The notes under the pieces are model-generated. The model had not been told where the DNA came from and searched no databases. It saw nothing but the letters and a program-made list of their open reading frames with translations. DNA of 64,000 nt. It comes from Diphasiastrum complanatum (Eukaryota > Streptophyta > Lycopodiopsida > Lycopodiales > Lycopodiaceae). Positions 49,230 to 59,314 of the stretch are shown here, piece after piece. The position numbers and the translations under genes were made by a program. The number at the start of each line of letters is the position of its first letter. The stretch's first letter is position 1. Location: NCBI GenBank assembly GCA_029204225.1, contig CM055095.1, positions 39,612,141-39,676,140 on the forward strand, given 5' to 3'.

Positions 49230-49720
49230 TGGATTCAACACAAAGATTAAGTGCTTAAGGTTAGTTAGGAGAAGTGAGTATATCTCTACAAAATTCAAAG
49301 AATATTATGATGCACATGGAATCAAGAGTGAGCTATTCAAGTCCAAGAACTCCACATCAAACTATAGTGGCCAAGAGGAATAATAGATCTTTTTTATGAG
49401 ATTAGATGCAAATCTTCCCAAGCTTTTTTTATAGTGAAGGCTTGAATTGTGCTACTTTCTTTGCAATAGGTTGCCAAGTGAACCATTAAAGGCACCTTTT
49501 GGATTATTTTTTTGGTAAGAGCTGTTTGTTAAGTTCTTGAAGATCTTCAAATGTACATGTTTTGAAAATGTCACTTGATGATAGGACTAAGGAAGATCCC
49601 ACATCTAAGAAGGGGATATTTGTTGGCTATAGTGATGTAAATGTAGCTTATAGAATCTACATTCCTTCTACAAAGAAAGTTCTCATAAGTAGGGATGTTA
49701 AACTGCTAATCTGACTATGT
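49230..49720 (+). pseudogene. Ty1-copia integrase C-terminal remnant
   Basis: The plus strand reads YYDAHGIKSELFKS, then after broken frames KKGIFVGYSDVNVAYRIYIP and KKVLISRDV (about 49590-49700), the typical end of copia integrase before reverse transcriptase. Strongly degraded. Confidence 0.6.
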
Positions 49721-50037
49721 GTTCATGAACAACTAATAATGTCTTAATGACAGCAGAAATATATCTATTGATGAGATTGAACAAGCATTACAACATTCGC
49801 AGACTACACACTAAGCAGAAGAGATGTACACGTCTATATTATCAAAAATCGAGTGTACATATAAATTCTTTCTTGAGCACTGTTTGTTTCCCAAATCAAC
49901 GCGTCGACATGAGAGAGGTGTTCTCTTCTCATGCATGGAACTAGCTATTGCTAGAACTATCTTTCTTCCTTGATACGCGCCTCACTGAGTGCTGCGTTCG
50001 GGATGTTTTTTATGCTGTGTATATATCACTATTTGTC

Positions 50038-50311
50038 TCTGATCCAAGACATATATCATGTTGGATTAGATTACAAGATTGATTAGCTAAGCTTAAGCTA
50101 AACATTGACGTTGCATGGCGGTGGCGGAGTGTGATAATTTGACAAAAAATAACTTCACGCCCGAGTAGTGGAGGTTCGATAGTTTGTCCTCACCTTGACT
50201 TGGAAGTGTCGGTCTGACCCGAAATGTCGGCCAACTGAGTATGTTGCGAAAAAGCAAATACAAGAAAACTACTAAGGCTTTAAAGTAGAGACACAATGTT
50301 TCTTCAAATTG
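50038..50311 (-). repeat. right copy of the inverted repeat
   Basis: Reverse-complement partner of 47037-47362, with substitutions and short indels. Together the copies enclose oppositely oriented copia relics. Confidence 0.75.
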
Positions 50312-51220
50312 TTTGATTTTTGACAGTTTTTTATGATTCCCCAATTAGTATTCATTGTTCCAATTTGAAATAAAATCTACTATATATAAATGATTTTCAA
50401 GATTTTACTTGTTTCTTTCCAATCATTATGATAAATTCTAATGATCGCATGCTAGTTATATGGTCAACATCAAATCGAGACCAAATGGTTCCAATAATAT
50501 ACCATTTGCTTTCCATAAGAAATGGTCCAAACAACGTACCCCTAACATCTTGAGATGTGACTCTCAATCTAGTGCCATGATAAGAGATTTGAAGTGGGCT
50601 TAAACCAGATAGTTTTACTAAAAATTGAGATCTAGAAGGTCATCGGAGATAGCTTGAGGTAAAATTCACTTTTTCAATAAGTTTGAGAAGGTACACATTC
50701 AAGATGTGACCACCCTAGTCTTTGGGGTGTTGCATGCCGAGGTTGATGCCAAGCTAATGTTCCAAGCAAGGATGCTAAGAATGCTGGATATTTAATTCCA
50801 CTTCGAACCTTTTCTATCACAACTATTGTGCCTATCAAATTTGAGTAGCAAAAAATCTAGATTTGAAATCCTACAATTTTACTAGCTCCTAAGCTAGAGT
50901 TACGTTTCCATAGAAACATTTTTTTGTTCTCTATAGTTTGAATATTTTCTTAGTGATCAGTCCTCAGACGTAGATCATGATCATGAGCTCTATCATACTA
51001 CTTTTATTTTGAAAGATATAAAGCCTAAAATTTAACATTTCAGTTGAGTACAATAACTTATAATATGTAAAATTTTTGCTCTGTAACTTAGACAATATCT
51101 AGTCTGAAATTGTTTATCTTTATGGCTATTGATAATTGTAGAGACAACATCATAGATAGATTGATTTCATTTCACTATTAATCCCAATATTGTGATTCTC
51201 TTTATTTACAATTTTCAACA
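50312..51220 (+). mobile_element. plus-strand LTR ending at 51220 (start unresolved)
   Basis: The end ...ATTTTCAACA is followed immediately by a degenerate primer-binding site, which marks a 5' LTR boundary. The left end was not located. The stretch from 50312 is AT-rich and non-coding. Confidence 0.45.
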
Positions 51221-51232
51221 TGGTATTAAAGC
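51221..51232 (+). other. degenerate copia primer-binding site
   Basis: TGGTATTAAAGC, two changes from the canonical TGGTATCAGAGC, directly after ...TCAACA. Confidence 0.7.
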
Positions 51233-51580
51233 TTGAGTTTTGTCCTTGACTATTATGTGAAAAAATTAGATCCAAACCTATGATCTACGCCAAGGGTAAA
51301 TGCATAAGCCTCCACAATCCAAAAGCTAATCAAATTGAAATGACAAATGTGCTTCTAAAATCAAATTAAAATCAGATATGATTGAAATGACAAAATAATG
51401 ACATATTTTCACAAATAAATTTGATCTAAAACTTTTTTAAATAGGACACTCAGTAGCAAAGAAGTCATCAATGCATTTATCAGTAGAATCCAAATCTAGC
51501 TACTCTACCAATCTCAAAGACACATGTAGAGAAATTAGAAAAATAGAACTAATAATTTGATGAGAAGAGGATCGTGATAT

Positions 51581-51592
51581 GCTCTGATACCA
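51581..51592 (-). other. primer-binding site, exact match
   Basis: The minus strand reads TGGTATCAGAGC, one base inside the LTR end at 51594. It faces the plus-strand primer-binding site at 51221 across about 350 bp. Confidence 0.9.
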
Positions 51593-51593
51593 C

Positions 51594-52601
51594 TGATGGG
51601 AAGAAAAGGTGATTGACTGATGAGAAATTCATCGGATTCGCGAAACTTTCGTGAAGGCAAATCAATCACGACTCTTTTCAGCTCGGATGGAGTTCAGATG
51701 CGACTGCTGGACACTGCCAGCTGAATCGCTGCTACAATCCTCCAGAGTGTAGTCAGTCACTACTGATCTACGTTCATAAAATTAATGCAGCATTCGACTT
51801 AGTTTCAACCAAATTGCGGAATTCAAATGAACAAGAAAACTCAGACATATGAAATATTAGCATAAGCATTCAACATTCAAGATCAGACACAACAAGAAAA
51901 ATAATCTATATTAATTTTCTCTGAATTTCTTCAAGCACTGCATGCGAATCCACGCAGTGCGTTGGCGTGAAAGAAACACGGTTCTCTCACGAGTAGTAGT
52001 CTCGCTTCACTAGCAGACAGTTGGATCTTCTGATCCTAGACAGAATTGTCTTCGCACGCAGGCGGACATGTATTCCGTATATCGTTTTGATTACTTACTA
52101 GCATCAGACTTCTTCACTTTGTTTATTCTGTTTTGATCTATATGTCAAGTATGATCCAGTAAGTACGATCTATCTCTCTGTGCAAATCTAAGATTAGAGT
52201 GATTAAGCATCTACAACTAACCAGAGAATTACAAGAGTGGCAGATTAGCCACGACCTAGGGAGTATGTGCTGATGCCATGCCATTAGATCAGATTACTAT
52301 ACTTCTGGGTACTTGCGTGATTTTCGGTGGTACTCCTTGGGGCGTGAGGGCTGAACAGGTCTCGTTTACCTCGTCTGCCTTCTTCCGTACTACACCGCGA
52401 AGGAATCTCATTCACGGATCTTTTGTGTTCGCAAACTGTTCGTCTTCGTCTTTGTTGACTTTCGTGTTCGCGAAACTCTTCGTGTTTCGTGTCTCCAGAT
52501 GTTCGAGTTTGCAAACATCTTCGTCAGGTGAAGGGCTGAAAGCTAGGAAGCCTTTGTAATCAGAAACATTTTGTTTCTTCAAACTAGCAAATCAATCATC
52601 A
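51594..52601 (-). mobile_element. 5' LTR, minus orientation, about 1.0 kb
   Basis: Begins TGATGGG next to the primer-binding site and ends ATCATCA, with inverted TGATG/CATCA ends. Several TTCGCGAA/TTCGTG words occur. No coding content survives on its internal side beyond a leader. Confidence 0.65.
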
Positions 52602-52647
52602 ATTACACGTTAAATAGTAAATGATTTTTGTGAGAAAGTGTACTTAC

Positions 52648-53640
52648 CAGATCCTCCTCATCAGCTTGGATCACACCAGCAGCTTCTAAATTGTGACCAA
52701 CAATAATGGTCGATTGCTGGTCAGCTGGAATAGTATATATGGGAGGTGGCGGATACCTTTTCTGAAATGCCAAAAACTCTTCCTCACTTGGCATATTAGC
52801 CTCATATGCCCTGCTATTAGATAGCATCCTTTGAAGGGCATCTGTGCCACCTGCTCATTCTTCCTGGTCCTTATAGTCGATGCCATCTATGAGGTCGTCA
52901 TCATCAAAGTCAATAAAATCACTAAATTCAGAAATCATCCTTGACAAAAGAGATAATATCTCATCTTCTCTGAGATCCATTACGTCTCCGATGTCGCTAA
53001 TGGACAAGAATGCAATATCGTCCATATGGTACACAGGGAGGTCCATCAAGGTTCTGCTCTGGTCAATCTGGCTTGCGGTAGATAAGGGAGAGATAGACAA
53101 AGAATGAGCCTTGGACCATATTGTTGTGCTTGCCTGGCCTCCTCTGCATCTCTTAAAACCTCATCAATAATGGAAACCCCTGAAGCCACACGAGTAGTAG
53201 GGGCAAGCAAACCAATCATAGACGACCCAGAAGATTCTGCCTCGTCAGGGATAAGAGAGCAGATAAGAAAAACACAAAGACCATACCCTCCTGAACAAAG
53301 CAACATACTCGATTGTGTTCCTCACAGGGTATGACATGTTTAAACAGATCGATAAGTTTGGTAAAGTTACGATCATGCCTTTGCTTGGCACTAGGTTGAG
53401 CATGAGTCAAATCTATGAAATGCACAAATCTTAGGCCGTCCATTAGAAGGGTACCCTGTTGCAAGCACTCATAAAAATCCTTGTACAGTTTGGAAAAAAC
53501 TTCCCTGGGCTTAATAACAAATCTCTCTATGTCACTCTGAAAATTAAAATAGGACAAAAAATGGGCCTGTCTGTCGCTAACTTCAGCATCAACAAGGAAA
53601 GAACTAAGAGGTAGAAGCCACTATCAAGAACCGATTGGGC
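52648..53640 (-). pseudogene. unrecognised minus-strand coding remnant
   Basis: Three minus-strand open stretches look protein-like and lie in order. First (about 53640-53290), reading SDIERFVIKPREVFSKLYKD and LMDGLRFVHFIDLTHAQPS. Then, in the next frame (53260-53120), MIGLLAPTTRVASG and IIDEVLRDAEEARQAQQYG. Then an acidic part (53030-52860) with HMDDIAFLSISDIGDVMD and FIDFDDDDLIDGIDYKD, and, after a TGA in the same frame, MPSEEEFLAFQKRYPPPP and GHNLEAAGVIQADEEDL, ending at a good donor, CTG/GTAAGT, at 52648. Either a multi-exon gene or a frameshifted pseudogene. No family recognised; transposon gag is possible. Confidence 0.4.
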
Positions 53641-54887
53641 CACATGGACATAAACAGCGAGGAAAAAAAAAAACCTCGTAACAAACGGCCCTTCTAAGTT
53701 TGAGAACTCTTGTAATGAATCACCATTACACTACAAGAAGAGATCAGGAACCAAGCAGAGACAGTCTGTCGGTTGTAGGTTGTAGGCTGATAGGAAATAG
53801 TGGCCAACAAAACTAGCAAACATTGGCGCTAATTGCCACTGGCAATCCTAACCATGAATCGACCAGTTCTTCTTGATTTTGATTGCCTGCTTGCTTTCTA
53901 CATTCATATTTTTCACAAGCATGCATTCTACCTTTTCTATGAGATAATGATTGCATTAGAACCCCTTTCAAAGATCAATCTAGATCTGTGCAATTTCACC
54001 ACACACGTTCAAGAAAAACCACCGACCCACTCCTATCTAAAATTTCTTGAAATCAATCCTCTATGCTCCAATTTTGGAAGGTGTAGAGTTATGACAATTT
54101 GCATCCGACAGTTTGCATTCGACACTTTTGCATCTGATACATTTGCATCCAATACATTTTGCATCCAACACATTTGCATCCGACAGTTTTGCATCTGACA
54201 TCCTACATCCTACAATGCATTCTGTTACATCCAGCATTGCATTCCATTTGCATCCGACAAGTTTTGCATCCGATGACTATTAGTTTGCATCCAATGAGCT
54301 TCAGAATACATCCGATGAGCTATCTGAGTTCCTCATAAATGATCAAATTTTCATGATTGATTTGACATCTAAATCATATCTGACATTGAGTTCAATCATA
54401 TTTGATAAACAATCAATACAGAATATCCTATTGCTAATTTGATTCTGGTATCTAATTCAGTCAAAGACACAATGGTCTGACACATATCCATTCATAACCG
54501 AGTACATCCGAGGCTGTAACTGACAGTAGATCCAACAAGCCTCTACATTGTAACAAAATTTACATTCGACTAGTGTGGATTCTACATTCGACACTATAAT
54601 ATAAGTTACATCCAACACGCTATTTATTCTACATCCGACACTGTAACTGAAGCTACAAGATTCGGGCAAGTCCAAGACTACAAAATCTAGCACGAAACGG
54701 ATTCTAACTATTTTGGTGTGCACTTCTATTGGAGGGTTTGCGGATCCCAAGGCAACCCTAGCCCTACTTAATAAGTGAGAGGGATTTGTCACCCTGCGTG
54801 TGTAAGTCCAACCTGATGACCACATAGTTATTTGATTGATTAGTTAAAAGTTAATAAAGGACTTTAGGCCTTTTTGTAGGACTTTTA
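53641..54887. other. no gene recognised; holds a short-motif array
   Basis: AT-rich, with the GCATCCGACA-like array at 54095-54330. It precedes the gypsy pol on the plus strand and may include remains of its gag, which I cannot recognise. Confidence 0.4.
54095..54330. repeat. irregular array of GCATCCGACA-like words
   Basis: About a dozen copies of TTTGCATCCGACA and variants (CATTCGACA, CATCTGACA, CATCCAACA, CATCCGATG) spaced roughly 13-20 bases apart. Related ACATCCGACA/ACATTCGAC words recur at 54555-54640. Confidence 0.8.
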
Positions 54888-55509
54888 ATGTCGCAGGGCC
54901 TAAATGTCAAGTTAGTGAATAAAGTTGGGTTTCCCTCCAACTTTGATGGTTCCCACACTTTTCTAAATTTGAATAAAAAGAGAGTCAAGACTGGACCAAT
55001 AGGATTCAGAGGCCGAGGTCCTCCTCTCTACTATAAAAAGGGACCAACTCGAGTTGCTCCTGATGTTCATTTCCTCATTTCAATAAAGCAGATTGGTTCT
55101 CTTTAGAAATGGATAGATGGCGGTTCAAGAGTTAATCTGATTTCTACAAAGCTATGTACAAAATGGGCCCTTACAAAGATTAAGCCTACTACTTTTGCTA
55201 TTAAGCTAGCTGATCAAACGACAATTCGTCCACGAGGAATGGTGGAAGATATATCTGTCAGGATTGCAAGAGTACAGTTCGTCATTACTTTCATCGTGAT
55301 GGACTTACCAGAAGCACCAGATGTCTACCAAGTTCTCTTAGGACGTCCATGGTTACGAGTTGCGCAAGTAATTCATAACTGGGGTACCGGAAAAATCACT
55401 CTTGAAAATCGTGAACGTGCAGTTAAAGTTGATCCTACGACTTGGACTATCAAACCAGTGGTTCAAAAAGTGGATGACGATTCATCAACAACGGATTACA
55501 CTTGTGATT
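54888..55509 (+). pseudogene. Ty3-gypsy (Tat/Athila-type) protease remnant
   Basis: The aspartic-protease region reads WIDGGSRVNLIS (about 55110-55145), the D-G-G-S variant found in this clade, and ends with YQVLLGRPWLR-AQVIHNWG (about 55325-55385). A stop at 55105 interrupts it. No gag is recognised upstream. Confidence 0.75.
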
Positions 55510-56246
55510 GACCAGAGAAAAAATTGGGAGTTCACTACGATTCTCAAACGGATACTGTCAATTGGAATGAAGCTCTTGCAACAATTGACTGTACAGCAGG
55601 ATATATGTCTCAAGAAGATATTCAATCAGAGTTGAGCGATATTTCCTTATTAGATCGAACATTGGATACGCCAATCACGTTTCCACTAAATGTGCTGAAT
55701 GTAGCCTAGATATCAACGGACCTATACCAGATCCAATTGAGGATGATCTCATACTACTGAGCCATGCCTTAACTTATGATGGCAATGCATAACTTACGGA
55801 TGAACAGATTCTACATCATATGGATCCGACCAGATTTGGAGTGCGAATGTTCCTGATGAACCAACAATCAAATCGTCCAAAGCAGTTATATTGAAGGGAG
55901 ACATAATCACAGGTTCGATGACAAAGAAACAAGCTAAACAACATTATAATATGGTCCTGAAATGGGAAAATCCCCCTCAAGAGATCGATTCAAAGGAAGT
56001 GCCACCTCTATTGGATAAAGGCAAAAGAAAAGTCAAGAATAATTCTTCAAGTCAGATTTTCAGCAAGACATCATCATCTAGGAAGTCTTCACCTATGAAG
56101 AAAGATTTATCATCCCGAAAGTCATCACCTCTACAATCAATTTCTGCTAAGAAGGCTAAACGAAGATAAGTCCTTTCGAAAAAGAACAAGCAAATGTAGT
56201 CCAGCATGATATGCCATAGCATTTTAAACGTTATACACTAGATGAT
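55510..56246 (+). pseudogene. gypsy pol linker between protease and reverse transcriptase
   Basis: Broken frames; 55891-56169 is open and strongly basic and Ser-rich (KGKRKVKNNSSS..., repeated SSRKSSP). The repeated SSRKSSP blocks look like short internal duplications. A linker role is inferred from position only. Confidence 0.5.
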
Positions 56247-57300
56247 GTGGTTATCATGTTACCTAAAGCACATCGTGAACTTGAAGAACACATGCCGAAA
56301 TCTAAAGAGGCTTACGATGGCCCAGTTAGGACGCAGCCAATGAATCTTGCTGAACCAGGAGAACCGGAAAAGATTGTACAAGTGGGATCACAACTTACTC
56401 CTGAACAATATCAAGCATTCCGTTTGTTACTTATTAAGTATCAAGATTGCTTTGCATGGACTTATCAAGATTTGAAGGGTATTCCAACATCAGTGATTGA
56501 ACATACCATACCTTTAGTACCTGATGCAGTTCCAAAGGTTACAAAGTTCTATCGCTGTAATCCTAATGTGGCAGATTTGATAAAGAAAGAACTTCAGAGA
56601 CTGCTTGACGCCGATTTCATTCATGAGATCAAGCATACAGAATGGATTTTATCGATTGTCATGGTTCCTAAGAAAAATGAGAAATTGCAAATCTGTGTGA
56701 ATCTCAAAGCATTGAATAAAGTGACACGGAAGGATCACTTTCTGTTACCTTTTATTGAAAGCATTTTGGATCGCCTTGCTAGAGCGGAAGCTTATAGTTT
56801 CCTGGATGGATTTAGTGGTTACAACCAAGTTAAGATTGCACCTGCCGATTGCCACAAAACTGCTTTTTCAATAGAATGGGACACCTATGCTTACAAAGTA
56901 ATGCTGTTTGGACTCTATAATGCACCAAGTTCATTCCAAACAGTAATGCAATTTGCCTTTAAAGATTATTTGCAGAAATTCCTTGAAATTTACTTGGCGA
57001 CTTGGGAGTTCATAGTACAGATACATACCACTTGGATCGGTTGGAGAAAGTATTTGAAAGATGCCGCAAATATCAGATTTCTCTAAATCCAGAAAAATGC
57101 CAGATATGGGTTTCGCACGGAGTTGTGCTTGGACATGTGATATCAAGACATGGTATTGCCACCGATTATTCTAAGATCAAAGGTATTGTGGAATTGCCTC
57201 CGCCAACAACAATTCAAGGAGTTTATGTGTTTATGGGTCATGCGAACTACTATCAAATTTTTATTATCTTCTTTGCGGATTTAGCACAACCTATATAAAA
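56247..57300 (+). pseudogene. Ty3-gypsy reverse transcriptase remnant
   Basis: Open for 279 codons from 56247. Blocks: KKELQRLLDADFIHEI, WILSIVMVPKKN, ICVNLKALNKVT, SFLDGFSGYNQVKIAP, AFSIEWDTYAYKVMLFGLYNAPSSFQ. At the Y-x-D-D catalytic site (about 56990-57005) one base is missing, so the reading shifts into the frame starting at 57002 (VHSTDTYHLDRLEKVF, then GHVISRHGIATD). The enzyme is inactive as it stands. Confidence 0.9.
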
Positions 57301-57379
57301 ATTAACTATTGTTCCTATTTGGATAGTAGAGGCGTTAGAAGCCTTTGAAAAGTTAAAAAAGCATTAACTTAGCACCAAT

Positions 57380-57790
57380 ACTACGTTTTCCAGATTGGAC
57401 ATTAGAGTTTCATGTTCATACGGATGCCTCAAAATACGCCATTGGATCAGTTTTGACCCAACCAAGTGACTATAAGAAGGTCTATCCTATACGATTTGCA
57501 AGCAGACAACTTACAGATCCAGAGAAGAATTATTCAACAACAGAACGTGAAGCGCTAGCCATGATTTTTTCTGTTCGGAAATTTTGTCACTACCTCATGG
57601 AAACGCACTTTGCATTTTATACGGATCATCAACTGTTACTTTACTTGGTAAACAAGACATGTAATACTAGACGTATTGCAAGATGATTATTATTATTGAT
57701 TGAATTTGACTTTCAAATTGTGGTTTGAAAGGGAGAGCAACATTAACTAGCTGATCACGTTTCGCGAATTGAATCCGCACCAGTTAATAC
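57380..57790 (+). pseudogene. Ty3-gypsy RNase H remnant
   Basis: Reads LRFPDWTLEFHVHTDASKYA, then ASRQLTDPEKNYSTTEREAL and FYTDHQLLLYLVNK, with stops near 57684 and 57727 before a LADHVSRIES tail. The first Asp of the active site and the TEREALA block are retained. Confidence 0.85.
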
Positions 57791-57794
57791 TGAA

Positions 57795-58871
57795 GTGGAT
57801 GATGAACTGCCAGATGCTGCGTTGTTCTATGTTGAAGCAGTACCTGAGTGGGCGGCAGATATTGTTGAGTACCTGATGCTAGGACAACCGAATGACTCTT
57901 TGACAAAAGTACAAAAAAGACAATTGATCCATAAGGCTCAACCTTATCAATTAATTGCAGGACAATTGTATCGTCGTGGAGCAGATAATATTTTACGAAG
58001 ATGTGTTTTACCGCATGAAGTACCAAATTTAATTATGTTTCCACATGATGGCATGGGTGGAGGACATTTTTCTACAGATATTACTGTTCGCAAACTTTTG
58101 CAATCCGGTTGTTTGTGGCCTACGCTTCATAAGGACATAGAAAATTTTATTCAGACATGTGATGTCTACCAGCGAGCAGGACGGCCTACTCGACAGAATT
58201 ATGAACCCTTACATCCGGTTTTATCGCAAGCACCATTTGAAAAATGGGGACTAGACTATGTTGGTCCTATTCATCCTGCTGCGCAAGGATCTCAGGCCCA
58301 ATACATTATTGTCACAATTGATTATATGACCAAGTGGGTTGAAGCCAAAGCTGTCAAAGTGGCTGATGCGAAATCTACGACCAAGTTTCTATATGAAAAT
58401 ATTATAATCAGATTTGGATGTCCGATCAAAATTGTCAGTGATCGGGGTACACACTTTGTTAATCAAACCATAAAGTGTTTACTGGAAAAATAGTACAAAT
58501 CAAACACCTTTTCAACTGGTTAATGTTTAAGATGCTGTTATGCCAATTGAATTTTTAATCCCATCTTTACGCATAGCAGCAACCGACGATTCAATGATGA
58601 TATGTCTTTACAACTTCGTCATGAAGCGTTGCACAAATTATGTGAAACCCGATTGATGGCAGTTCATGCTTTAGCAGCAGAGAAAGCCCACCGCAAGGCA
58701 TGGCACGATCATCGATTGCACAAAAAAGATCTGAAAGCAGGAGATCTTGTATTGATGTACACAACCAAGTTGATCAAGGGTAAGTTGAAGTTTACTGGTG
58801 AAGGCCCGTATAAAGTGAAGGTAATCCTGAACTATGGCGCAATAATTCTTGAGCACTTGGATGGAAAATGA
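57795..58871 (+). pseudogene. Ty3-gypsy integrase remnant with internal deletion
   Basis: Open 57795-58493. The H2C2 finger is damaged: His residues are retained, but the last Cys pair reads CDVYQR. The catalytic core has WGLDYVGP (first Asp) and VSDRGTHF (second Asp); the Glu block is missing because sequence between about 58495 and 58600 jumps to the C-terminal part (58602-58871; EKAHRKAWHDHRL, LKAGDLVLMYTTKLIKGKLKFTGEGPYKV). The order and the W-G-L-D core fit Tat/Athila-lineage elements. Confidence 0.88.
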
Positions 58872-59314
58872 TTTGATACTCCGGTAAATGGCAGTTGATT
58901 ATGCAAGTTTTGGCAGCCTGCTCCGCCAGTTCAGCAAGCCTGATCTCAATGGGTTTTTTAATCTATTTGTTTTTCAATTCCTTGTTTTCAGTATTTAATT
59001 TGCTGACTTTTTTGGAAAAAGACAGTTACAAAAAAAAAAAAGAGAAAAAATTAAGAAAAGATTGATGAGCAAAAGTCAGGAAGTCATCAGCATAGGAAAA
59101 GACAGCACAGAATTTTTGATGGAAAATGCCTTAGGAAACCACTATTTTGGGCAGATTTGGCCAATACAATTTCAAAAACCTTCGCTGAGCTCTCAGACTG
59201 TACATCCAACCTTGATTTATCTAAATTAAGGTGGGCAAAAGTTTTTGACAAGAGAAAATTCAATTTTTGAGTCAGGCGAAGCTCTTGCGACCAAAGCCTT
59301 CCAAATTTCCTGCA
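58872..59314 (+). other. spacer between pol and the downstream ORF
   Basis: A 0.44-kb non-coding spacer with an A-rich tract at about 59028-59056. It may hold signals for expressing the downstream ORF, but none is recognisable. Confidence 0.5.

Noticed and set aside
53237-53286. A 50-nt intron between two minus-strand open stretches
   Set aside because: GT...AG ends exist but the length is below usual plant introns and the phases do not join; a frameshift is more likely.
54095-54330. CRISPR-like repeat array
   Set aside because: Repeat words vary and spacing is irregular and short; eukaryotic context with no cas genes.
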